From assembly GCA_014727915.1 (NCBI GenBank), contig WJMO01000007.1, positions 1-64,000 on the forward strand: DNA of 64,000 nt, read 5' to 3'. This DNA is from Candidatus Altarchaeales archaeon. Lineage in GTDB: Archaea; Altiarchaeota; Altiarchaeia; IMC4; SCGC-AAA252-I15. The notes under the pieces are model-generated. The model was not told the origin of the DNA. It was given only the letters and a program-made list of their open reading frames with translations, and did not search any database. A program made the translations under genes and the position numbers. How positions within the stretch are numbered: the stretch's first letter is position 1; each line of letters starts with the position of its first letter. Of the stretch, positions 6,062 to 13,291 are shown piece after piece.

Positions 6062-7958
6062 AAAAAAGAAAAAGGAATACCGAATAAATATTGATCCGCG
6101 TATTTTGGAACTCTTAGGTCCAAACCTGTATACAAACATTTATTATGTTCTCGCAGAACTAATTGCAAATGCTTATGATGCCAATGCAGACAATGTGTAC
6201 ATCATCCAAGAGGAGGATAAGTTAATTGTAGAAGACGATGGAATAGGCATGTCTTACGAGGAGGGTGACATCAATAAATATCTCGCCGTAGCAGTAGAGA
6301 CTAGGACCACGGAGGATGATGTTTATACTAAAGATAATCGGCGTAAACGTATAGGACGTAAAGGTATTGGGAAATTATCAGCGCTTTCCGTATCTGAAAA
6401 TGTTTACGTAATGACTGTTAAAGACGGGGAGAAATCGGGATTCATTCTATCCCGTCATGTTGATAGTGACCACCTATTACAACCAATTGATGAATCTGAT
6501 ATTTCATTTCGCCATATAGAAGAAAACGGCACTTCAATCATTATGACGAATCCAGAATACGGCCTCCATAGAACAGCAAAAGCCATAAAAAGAAATCTTT
6601 TAAAAATTTTCCCATACTTAGAATCTGATTTTACAATCCATATTAAAACCCAGACCGAGGACATAACTATCGAACAATTTGACAAAGAGATGATTGAAGA
6701 TTTAGGGGCCGTCATCTTGATGGGAGAGGAATTTCACAACCTAGCAAATTATTTCGATTGTCAGATAGAGGGCGTTTCTAACGAACAGAAAAAAAAGTTA
6801 CTCATTAAACGTGATGAAAAAAAATTCCCCTTGAAATTGAAGACAAGAGGTGGTGAGGAAAAAGAGTATGAATTAAGGATTAATGGCTGGATTGGAGCGT
6901 ATAGGACTACTAAAGGAAGAAAATCGGATAATACTGATTTCCCAGACAATTTTATTTCCCTTCTTGCCAACGGTAAACTTGGGGAATATAACATTCTACC
7001 GATTGCAGGGAAGAATAAGCTAATAGAGGTTTACATAGTCGGACAATTACATGTCGATCTTTTAGAGGAGACCGAACTCCCAGATATAGCATTAAGTAAC
7101 AGACAGGGATATAAATCGGATGATGAGAGATATCGGACAGTCATAAATTATGTTAGAGACGACCTCATCCCGGAAATAATTAATCTGAGAAACGCTTATG
7201 TAGATTTACGCGAACAACAAAAGAAGAAAGAGCAACAAGAAAAGGAGAAAAAAGATGAAGAAGAGCTTAGAAATAGAGTGGATAAATATACCAATGTTGC
7301 TACGGATAAGGTAGTTAAGGGTATTGAAACGGCAATAAAGGACAAACTACCAACCGAAGTAGTTCAAATGATACATGACGAATTAAATGAAGCCAAACCT
7401 CTCATGGGAATCAAGAGAAAAGTCGATACGCAAAAAAAGAAAGTATTGATATGTCATAGTTCAGGGGATAAGGTCCTTGCTGACGTCATATGTAAGATGT
7501 TAATTTACAATAATGTCCCTGACGTAGACATCATATACACAAGCTCAGAAAATGAAAACTGTCGTTCCCCTGAAGGTTCCGACCTTTTTGAATATTTAAA
7601 GGATTTCTTCGTGGAAAGTTATTCTACTGAAAAAATTTGGGTAATCTATGTAACAAGTGATGAGATGTCAAAATCGTGGTATGCAGTAACCGAAGTGGGC
7701 GCAGGTTGGATTACCAAAATAGACCATAAAATTTTCAATATACCTGGAGATGTTGGACATCAACCTCAGCAACCATTAAATATCAATCAGACCTGGCATA
7801 ACAGTGAAATTATTAAAGGCGAAGTAGCAATGAATGAAACAGAATTTGATAAATTCATTGTAAAGATAAGAGATGTATGCGAAAAAATTGGATACACGCC
7901 AAAAAGCAAAGAGGATAATGAAAAAGAATTAAAGAGATACGTCGAAGTAATAGATTAA
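6054..7958 (+). CDS. GHKL (MORC/MutL-like) ATPase fused to a TIR-like domain
   Basis: 634 residues. The N-terminus is a Bergerat-fold ATPase: N box ELIANAYDANAD (35-46), G1 box VEDDGIGM (59-66) and G2 loop GRKGIGKLSAL (101-111), followed by an S5-like region to about 380. A very charged segment (385-412, mostly K, E, Q, R) leads to a C-terminal domain (about 461-612) that begins VLICHSSGDK and contains SDEMSKSWYAVTEVGAGW. This fits TIR domains (strand A with a small polar box, then an S-aromatic-E motif); Glu547 is the candidate NADase glutamate. MORC/MutL-type ATPases are known in restriction-modification loci, and TIR domains are common immune effectors. A direct fusion next to Vsr and a methyltransferase suggests sensing of unmodified or remodelled DNA coupled to NAD+ depletion. 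Confidence 0.85.
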   Translation: MAEKKKKEYRINIDPRILELLGPNLYTNIYYVLAELIANAYDANADNVYIIQEEDKLIVEDDGIGMSYEEGDINKYLAVAVETRTTEDDVYTKDNRRKRIGRKGIGKLSALSVSENVYVMTVKDGEKSGFILSRHVDSDHLLQPIDESDISFRHIEENGTSIIMTNPEYGLHRTAKAIKRNLLKIFPYLESDFTIHIKTQTEDITIEQFDKEMIEDLGAVILMGEEFHNLANYFDCQIEGVSNEQKKKLLIKRDEKKFPLKLKTRGGEEKEYELRINGWIGAYRTTKGRKSDNTDFPDNFISLLANGKLGEYNILPIAGKNKLIEVYIVGQLHVDLLEETELPDIALSNRQGYKSDDERYRTVINYVRDDLIPEIINLRNAYVDLREQQKKKEQQEKEKKDEEELRNRVDKYTNVATDKVVKGIETAIKDKLPTEVVQMIHDELNEAKPLMGIKRKVDTQKKKVLICHSSGDKVLADVICKMLIYNNVPDVDIIYTSSENENCRSPEGSDLFEYLKDFFVESYSTEKIWVIYVTSDEMSKSWYAVTEVGAGWITKIDHKIFNIPGDVGHQPQQPLNINQTWHNSEIIKGEVAMNETEFDKFIVKIRDVCEKIGYTPKSKEDNEKELKRYVEVID

Positions 7959-8079
7959 TTAATTGATGCAATACGTTATAGAACGTGTCGATGAAGCGTA
8001 AATGGTTTTTTGATTTGCATTTCTCTTCACGTATTATCGACCTATATCGACAAGTCGTTTTCCGTTAATATTTTTGTTT

Positions 8080-8730
8080 ATGAGGGAGTTTAAGTGTACT
8101 TGTGGGGCTGATAAGCCTAGTCGTATTGACAGTAATCGTCAGGTTTTTGTTAAAAGAGAGTTGCGGGATTATTTTGTTGATTTGCTTTTGAAAACGGGTT
8201 ATAGGGAGGTTAGGGATCCTGCGTTCTCCCAGGGCAGGGGAATAGCCTATCTCGTGAAGAATACGACTGGCGAGTCAAATCGCCATTTTATCCTATGGCA
8301 CCTAATATTCGAGGAGATTAAACGGTATACTGATGAGGTGAAATACCATCTTACAAGGGGCCCGGATGTGGAGTTTACCTCACTTGACGGCCGTAGAATA
8401 GCCGTTGAGGTTGAAGCCACAAAAAAGAACTATGGACAGATGGAGAGAAAGCTTAAGATATTGAAAAAGTATGATGGATGGTTTATAGTTGTCGCTAAAA
8501 GCCAGGATTTGAAACACTACCAAGGTTATGGGCCGACATTCACCCGGACTAAAATTCAAAATCTTATCGCCGAATATTTCAAGCCTGAACCACAGCCAGA
8601 ACCAAAAACAAAGCCCCAACCACTCCCAAAACCAAAAACAGAGCCATATACAAATAGTTCCTATTTGTATCAACAACCCATAATCCCAATTGACAAATCA
8701 AAAACCAAACGAAAGAGATATACTCTATAA
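8080..8730 (+). CDS. PD-(D/E)XK-like nuclease domain protein with proline-rich tail
   Basis: 216 residues from ATG 8080 (a TTG six bases earlier is less likely). The core shows a helix with Glu (LWHLIFEEI), then GPDVEF and IAVEVEATKK, in the spacing of PD-(D/E)XK nucleases of the PD-x-E/VEVE type. A strand WFIVVAKSQ follows. The last ~60 residues are a K/P/Q/E-rich repeat (PEPQPEPKTKPQP) and a basic tail, probably disordered. An N-terminal CTC pair may bind metal. It is 121 bases after the GHKL-TIR gene, so it is a separate unit within the element. It could be a second restriction-like effector or serve element DNA processing. Confidence 0.7.
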   Translation: MREFKCTCGADKPSRIDSNRQVFVKRELRDYFVDLLLKTGYREVRDPAFSQGRGIAYLVKNTTGESNRHFILWHLIFEEIKRYTDEVKYHLTRGPDVEFTSLDGRRIAVEVEATKKNYGQMERKLKILKKYDGWFIVVAKSQDLKHYQGYGPTFTRTKIQNLIAEYFKPEPQPEPKTKPQPLPKPKTEPYTNSSYLYQQPIIPIDKSKTKRKRYTL

Positions 8731-8780
8731 TATGTGCATATATTTTATAGGAGGGGCAGCTCTCCCCTAAGCACATTATA
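8726..8780. repeat. imperfect long inverted repeat (terminator or operator)
   Basis: TATAATATGTGC (8726-8737) is mirrored by GCACATTATA (8771-8780) with one bulge. Inside it AGGGG and CCCCT can also pair. It begins on the stop codon of the nuclease-like gene and ends 35 bases before the next start, so it may end one transcript or regulate the next. Confidence 0.5.
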
Positions 8781-8815
8781 TGATGTTAAAAAGGTGGAGA
8801 AGGATATATTGAACG

Positions 8816-9880
8816 ATGCAAGAGAAAATCCTCAAGATAATCGTCGGAGTAAGTGTAATAGCCCTTGTAGTAGTTTCTATTCTATTTTTTCAAAATAACA
8901 ATACACTCATGTTTTTCATCTCAATTGCAGCTAATTTTATCCAAATATTACTCTTCATTACTTGGTATTTCCAAGAGAATCCCATCCCTAAAAAAACTAT
9001 CACACAAATTGATGAGATACACCAAGCGACAAAGATACGGGAAGAGAAATACAAACGTAAGGAAATAATTATTACAAGGTTAATGAAGGAGGGTTTGATA
9101 AGAGAGTATGATCTTAAAAAGATATTTCAATCTCTTAAAAACAGGGAAGTTTTTCTGATACATACCTATGGTGAGGGAGTACCGGAAAATCTAAGAGAAT
9201 CATATAAGGGGGAATCACAGCCATTAATCACTATTTTAACAAAAATTGGATTTGTTAGAGTATTCGGGCAACATAACCTTTTTATTATTTTTAGAAAAAA
9301 TTTGCCAAGAAGTCTAAGGTCTTTGCAACGGTTGGAAGAATTCTTACTAAAAGAAGTGGAAAAAGTTTGGGAGAAGATTGGGAACTATACAAGAGAAAAA
9401 TATCCTGGTACAGACTATAAAATATATGAAAAATGGAGAACAAATGAAGGGTTTAAATGTAGTTATCTCATATTCAAAGCTGTGGAAGAGGATTTTATTG
9501 TAGGCTATAAAACAAGATACTCCTTTACTCCTCAATTTGTAAATTCAATTATTCGAGAGATTGAAATTGAGAAGATAAAACCATTAATTGACAACAGAGT
9601 AAAACTTCAAGAATTCGTAACGAAAACAAGTATTGAAATATTTTTAGAAGATTTCCCGAAAGACATTAAAAAAGCGATCCTGAATCAAGAACAAAGGTTA
9701 AAAAGTGCATTGGAAATAAAGAATTTCACTGATTTTAAGAATTTTACTTGTGAGACGCTCACTCAACAGTTTAATAAGTTGATTGGAGCAAACCCAGAAT
9801 GGGATAAGTATTCAGAATTGATTATAACCCAGGCAAAAGAATTTTATGATATACTTTATGAGTTAGGAATGGAAGCATAA
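8816..9880 (+). CDS. membrane-anchored protein of unknown function (element cargo)
   Basis: 354 residues, very AT-rich. Two N-terminal membrane segments (about 7-27 and 31-53) are followed by a charged helix (60-85) and a long soluble domain rich in Lys, Ile and Phe with predicted alpha-helices, including EEFLLKEVEKVWEKIG. No catalytic motif or family is recognised. It is the last gene before the right attachment site. A membrane-tethered cytoplasmic domain beside nuclease and TIR genes would suit an abortive-infection effector or a superinfection-exclusion protein, but it may equally be a maintenance gene of the element. Reading frame and codon use look genuine. Confidence 0.75.
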   Translation: MQEKILKIIVGVSVIALVVVSILFFQNNNTLMFFISIAANFIQILLFITWYFQENPIPKKTITQIDEIHQATKIREEKYKRKEIIITRLMKEGLIREYDLKKIFQSLKNREVFLIHTYGEGVPENLRESYKGESQPLITILTKIGFVRVFGQHNLFIIFRKNLPRSLRSLQRLEEFLLKEVEKVWEKIGNYTREKYPGTDYKIYEKWRTNEGFKCSYLIFKAVEEDFIVGYKTRYSFTPQFVNSIIREIEIEKIKPLIDNRVKLQEFVTKTSIEIFLEDFPKDIKKAILNQEQRLKSALEIKNFTDFKNFTCETLTQQFNKLIGANPEWDKYSELIITQAKEFYDILYELGMEA

Positions 9881-9909
9881 GTCAATTTACATACTGAGTC
9901 AATAAGGAA

Positions 9910-9944
9910 CTGTTTGTTCTGGTTAGCCATCTGTTTGTTCTGGT
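9910..9944. repeat. 14-bp direct repeat near attR
   Basis: CTGTTTGTTCTGGT occurs at 9910-9923 and 9931-9944, exactly 21 bases (two helical turns) apart, about 110 bases inside the right end of the element. It could be an arm-type integrase site or an operator. Confidence 0.45.
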
Positions 9945-10030
9945 GCAACCTAGCCTCTTGATGGGGAAATCGCCTTTCAAAGTATAGTCATCGAGCCCCA
10001 GATATAGCCCAAGTATGCTGTTGGCCCTTG

Positions 10031-10155
10031 TTCTTGGTCTCCTGTTGGTGGTTTCGGCCGGGGCGTCGAACCATCCGACCGAATTTAGGGGCTGATATTT
10101 CAATCGATGATGGCTCTCTTTCTTGGTCGTCTGTTGGTAGTTTTGGCCGGGGCGT
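10031..10155. repeat. tandem pair of att-like segments
   Basis: 10031-10066 and 10120-10155 are 36-base copies with only four differences (TTCTTGGTC..CTGTTGGT.GTTT.GGCCGGGGCGT). Both end in the tRNA-Asp 3' terminus sequence GGCCGGGGCG. The spacing is 89 bases. The second copy lies outside the proposed attR, so it is probably a scar from another integration or excision at the same site. Confidence 0.65.
10055..10092. repeat. attR: 38-bp attachment repeat
   Basis: Matches 3070-3107 at 33 of 38 positions, including CGGCCGGGGCGT and CGAATTTAGGGGC at the two ends. Five differences within a core repeat suggest an old integration or a recombination between related sites. Confidence 0.75.
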
Positions 10156-10333
10156 GATACACCACTGTTACAACATCATATGACTTCTCGGGCCATCATT
10201 CATATGAGCAGGTTTCGAACGCTGGGGAAGGTTTGCTTCCCGGCGCTATTGTGTTGGGGGGGTGGGCGTTGCTGAGTGTTTTGTGTTTTTTTAATCTTGC
10301 CGGGGTATATTAGTTCATCGGGGGTTTTTCGGA
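10156..10333. other. intergenic region right of the element
   Basis: No gene is visible. It holds two copies of the palindrome TCATATGA (10176-10183 and 10200-10207, 24 bases apart) and a strong GC hairpin (10220-10230 with 10236-10245, arms CGCTGGGGAAG/CTTCCCGGCG with one bulge). The palindromes could be operator sites for the next gene. Confidence 0.45.
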
Positions 10334-11149
10334 GTGAATATTAGGGTGTTGGCTTTAATGTTGGCATTGTTCTGCGTGGCTTCCGCAGCATCCGGAGAGG
10401 GTAGTGAACGGCAGAACTGCCTGTGCGCTTGCTTGGCCCCCCCTGGGGGGCAGTTCTCCTGCAGCTATGACACCGAGGACGCCGGCTGGTCCCCCTCATG
10501 CAAGGAGCTGTCCAACGGACCCTGCATCTGCAAGGCATACGGGTGCTTCCGAGGGCAGATACCGACCGAGGGCGAGTGCGTTGACAAGTGCTATGAAAAG
10601 CACCCTAAGAGCATGAGCGAGAAAGCGGGCGGCATCAAAGAGGCGGTTAAGGGAGCCCTGGGGAAACTCAAGGGAGGCGGGGAGGACCGTGCAGGAGAGG
10701 GTGGGACAGCAGCCAGCGAGGCCGCTGCCACAACGAACCCGACGACCACAACATACCCGTTCTTCGTGAAGGGCGGTCGGCCATACCACTCCCGGATCGG
10801 TGTTGCGGAACCCCCGCCGACAGAGGACTGCCCTGGGGGCGAGTGGATGCTGTTAGACACCCAATGGCAGACGATAGGCTACAAGAAAACCTACGTCCTA
10901 GAAGGATGGGAGAACTACACCCGACCCGGGCCCCGACCGGGTTTTATCGGTTTCTTCAAGGACATCGGAGGCCTTGTCTCAGACCTTTGGAATGGATTCT
11001 GGGGTAAAACAACTGACGGGAGATATGAGGATAGCGCCTGCGACTACATCGCAGACCACACCTTCCAGTGCAGCACGAAACTGGAGCTGGTGAGGAACAT
11101 AGAGCAGAGAGAGACCGTAGACCACGAGCCATGCTACACAAAAGCCTAG
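10334..11149 (+). CDS. secreted Cys-rich protein, unknown
   Basis: 271 residues from a GTG. A signal peptide (VLALMLALFCVASA, cleavage near residue 18-21) is followed by a Cys-rich domain with nine cysteines between about 24 and 90 (CLCAC, C-I-C, C-V-D-K-C). Then come a Gly/Ala/Glu-rich linker, a Thr-rich stretch (TTNPTTTTYPF) of the kind used as a glycosylated spacer, and a C-terminal domain with three more cysteines. Probably exported and disulphide-bonded. The disulphide-isomerase-like and thioredoxin genes at 53-55 kb may serve proteins like this. No family recognised. It is the first gene with host-like composition to the right of the element. Confidence 0.75.
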   Translation: MNIRVLALMLALFCVASAASGEGSERQNCLCACLAPPGGQFSCSYDTEDAGWSPSCKELSNGPCICKAYGCFRGQIPTEGECVDKCYEKHPKSMSEKAGGIKEAVKGALGKLKGGGEDRAGEGGTAASEAAATTNPTTTTYPFFVKGGRPYHSRIGVAEPPPTEDCPGGEWMLLDTQWQTIGYKKTYVLEGWENYTRPGPRPGFIGFFKDIGGLVSDLWNGFWGKTTDGRYEDSACDYIADHTFQCSTKLELVRNIEQRETVDHEPCYTKA

Positions 11150-11265
11150 CCGAGGATTACCCAGACAAGATAGCGTTTCCCAAAGCCATGGAAACAGAAA
11201 TGGTTTACAAGGTATATTAAAGGGGTTTTCTCGCGTATTTAACTTTGTATTTTGAATTCTCTTGG

Positions 11266-12951
11266 ATGAAAGGCTATCGTAGGTTCAAGCCCCAGCAGCG
11301 TAGGGTGGCTTATTTCACGATAGAGATGGGCCTCGAGCCCGAGATACCCACCTACTCAGGCGGGTTGGGGATATTGGCGGGTGACACGGTCAAGACGTTC
11401 GCAGACCTCAAGTACCCAGCGGTGGCCGTCACATTGCTCAATGAGAAGGGATATTTCTACCAGGACCTAGAAAAAGACGGGAACCAGAGGGAAGCCCCCG
11501 TAGACTGGGATTTCAAGAGTCAACTGCAGCCCATACCCGAGAAGGTCACCGTTAACCTGGAGGGACGGGACATAATCGTTCAGGGCTGGGTTAAACCGGT
11601 TGAGGGCGTGGCAGGTGATGTGGTGCCTGTGATATTCCTGGACACGAACCTGGAAGCCAACAACATGTTAGACCGCGGCCTCACCAGCCAATTGTACGGC
11701 GGCGACTTGAGATACCGGCTGATGCAGGAAGCCATATTGGGAGTGGGCGGGGCGAGGCTGCTCCAGGTCCTGGACCACGACAACCTCGGATCCTACCATA
11801 TGAACGAAGGCCATTCTGCGCTGCTGACCTTGGAGCTGATGGACCGTTACGAAGGCGACCTGGAGAGGGTGCGGAGGCTCTGCGTATTCACCACCCACAC
11901 CCCGATCGCAGCCGGACATGACACGTTCGACCTGGAACTCGCTAAGGCGGTCCTAGGGGAGATGTTCGACGTTGAATCCCTAAAACACGACAACATAGTG
12001 GACGAGAGGAACCTCCTTAACATGACATACCTGGCACTATACCATTCGGGTTTCATAAACGCCGTGGGCAAGATGCACGGGGAAGTTACCAAGAGGATGT
12101 TCCCCCACTACGACATAAACGCCATAACCAACGGAGTGCACCCCAACACCTGGGTGTCCGAGCACATGGCGAAAGTCTTCGACAGATACATACCCCAGTG
12201 GCGGACTGACCCCTACACACTAAGAAACGCTCTGCGCATACCCAAGAAGAAGCTCTGCGGCGCACACCATAAGGCCAAAAAGGAGCTGATAGACTTCATA
12301 AACCACCACTACAAGAGCGGATTCGAATATGACGCCCTCACAATGGGCTTCGCCAGGCGGGCGGCAACATACAAGAGAGCCGACCTCCTATTCCAAGACA
12401 CACAGCGCCTTAAGGACATCGTGTCCAGAGAGGGGAAGTTGCAGGTGATATACGGGGGGAAAGCCCACCCACAGGACGAAGGCGGCAAGCAGCTGATAAG
12501 GAAGGTCTTCAAGCACTTCAAGGAGGTGGAGGACAAGATAAAGGTGGTTTACATGAAAAACTATGAGATATTCACCGCCAAACTGTTGGTCGCCGGCGCG
12601 GACCTGTGGCTCAACACCCCGAAGAAACCCATGGAAGCTTCCGGAACGTCGGGGATGAAAGCGGCGTTGAACGGCGTCATAAACTTCTCCGTCCTCGACG
12701 GCTGGTGGCTCGAAGGATACGTGAAAGACTACACAGGATACAGCATAGGCTCTCCCACGAGGGAGGAGACCGCCGACGAAGAGGACGCCGACGACCTCTA
12801 CACCAAACTGGAAGGGGACATACTACCAACATACTACGGCAACAGGAGGAAATGGGAGGAGATGATGGTCCAGAACATAGCGTTGAACGGGAGCTTCTTC
12901 CACACCCACCGGATGGTCTCACAGTACGTGATCCAAGCCTACTCCAGGTGA
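11266..12951 (+). CDS. alpha-glucan (glycogen/maltodextrin) phosphorylase, GT35
   Basis: 561 residues from ATG 11266; a GTATTTAAC box lies 20-32 bases upstream, which favours this over a TTG at 11245. The protein is of the short archaeal/bacterial type: EMGLEPEIPTYSGGLGILAGD near the N-terminus, NEGHSA, THTPIAAGHDTF, ITNGVH and the pyridoxal-phosphate lysine region EASGTSGMKAALNG. It cleaves alpha-1,4-glucan with phosphate to give glucose-1-phosphate in the cytoplasm. The convergent neighbours (cupin, trehalose-phosphatase-like enzyme, GT4 transferase) also handle sugar phosphates, so this region is a small carbohydrate island. Confidence 0.93.
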   Translation: MKGYRRFKPQQRRVAYFTIEMGLEPEIPTYSGGLGILAGDTVKTFADLKYPAVAVTLLNEKGYFYQDLEKDGNQREAPVDWDFKSQLQPIPEKVTVNLEGRDIIVQGWVKPVEGVAGDVVPVIFLDTNLEANNMLDRGLTSQLYGGDLRYRLMQEAILGVGGARLLQVLDHDNLGSYHMNEGHSALLTLELMDRYEGDLERVRRLCVFTTHTPIAAGHDTFDLELAKAVLGEMFDVESLKHDNIVDERNLLNMTYLALYHSGFINAVGKMHGEVTKRMFPHYDINAITNGVHPNTWVSEHMAKVFDRYIPQWRTDPYTLRNALRIPKKKLCGAHHKAKKELIDFINHHYKSGFEYDALTMGFARRAATYKRADLLFQDTQRLKDIVSREGKLQVIYGGKAHPQDEGGKQLIRKVFKHFKEVEDKIKVVYMKNYEIFTAKLLVAGADLWLNTPKKPMEASGTSGMKAALNGVINFSVLDGWWLEGYVKDYTGYSIGSPTREETADEEDADDLYTKLEGDILPTYYGNRRKWEEMMVQNIALNGSFFHTHRMVSQYVIQAYSR

Positions 12952-12961
12952 CAGTATAGTT

Positions 12962-13291
12962 TTAACCTGTCCTACCGTAGTCGTCTTCTAGGCGTATGAC
13001 ATCCTCGACCTGGGGTGTGCTGACTTCGACCACTTTAACGTCCGATAGGGCGTTTATCCTGTGTTTGACCCCGGGTTTTATGGTGATGGACTCGCCCTCA
13101 GCGAGTTCGAGTTCCTCGTCTCCGAAGGTCAAGGCCATCCTGCCCTCCAGCAGGTACATGGTCTCCTTCTTTTCCTCGTGGAACTGCAGGCTCAGGCGCT
13201 CCCCCTTCTTAACCTCTATGATCTTGCCGACGTACTCGTCCTCCACCGCGAACCATATCTCCCGGCCCCAAGGCTTATCCACGACCTTCAT
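12962..13291 (-). CDS. cupin, mannose-6-phosphate isomerase type II-like
   Basis: 109 residues, a single cupin barrel: PWGREIWFAVEDEYVGKII, then the metal motif SLQFHEEKKETMYLLEG (His and Glu ligands) and PGVKHRINAL for the second His. It equals the C-terminal isomerase domain of bifunctional mannose-1-phosphate guanylyltransferase/mannose-6-phosphate isomerases, here free-standing. Its start overlaps the end of the upstream phosphatase gene by 17 bases, so it is the last gene of a three-gene operon. The likely substrate is a hexose phosphate; this is not proven. Confidence 0.85.
   Translation of the reverse strand: MKVVDKPWGREIWFAVEDEYVGKIIEVKKGERLSLQFHEEKKETMYLLEGRMALTFGDEELELAEGESITIKPGVKHRINALSDVKVVEVSTPQVEDVIRLEDDYGRTG

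Larger units (their letters stand above)
3070..10092. mobile_element. integrative element inserted at the 3' end of tRNA-Asp
   Basis: A 38-bp segment beginning inside the tRNA-Asp 3' end (3070-3107) is repeated at 10055-10092 with 33/38 identities. Between the copies lie a tyrosine integrase directly beside the tRNA, a small upstream frame, a Vsr/methyltransferase/GHKL-TIR operon, a nuclease-like gene and a membrane protein gene. The cargo is visibly AT-rich and favours AGA/ATT-type codons, while genes on both sides are GC-richer and favour AGG/ATA/CTG. No replication protein, capsid or conjugation gene is recognised, so I read it as a small genomic island that may depend on another element for transfer. 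Confidence 0.85.

Noticed and set aside
7959..8079. Gap between GHKL-TIR and the nuclease-like gene searched for a small gene or toxin
   Set aside because: Only short frames without start signals are present; there is a plausible promoter region but nothing coding.
9882..10103. 73-codon minus-strand frame across attR
   Set aside because: It spans the attachment repeat and direct repeats and has no start signal or protein-like pattern. It is probably chance.
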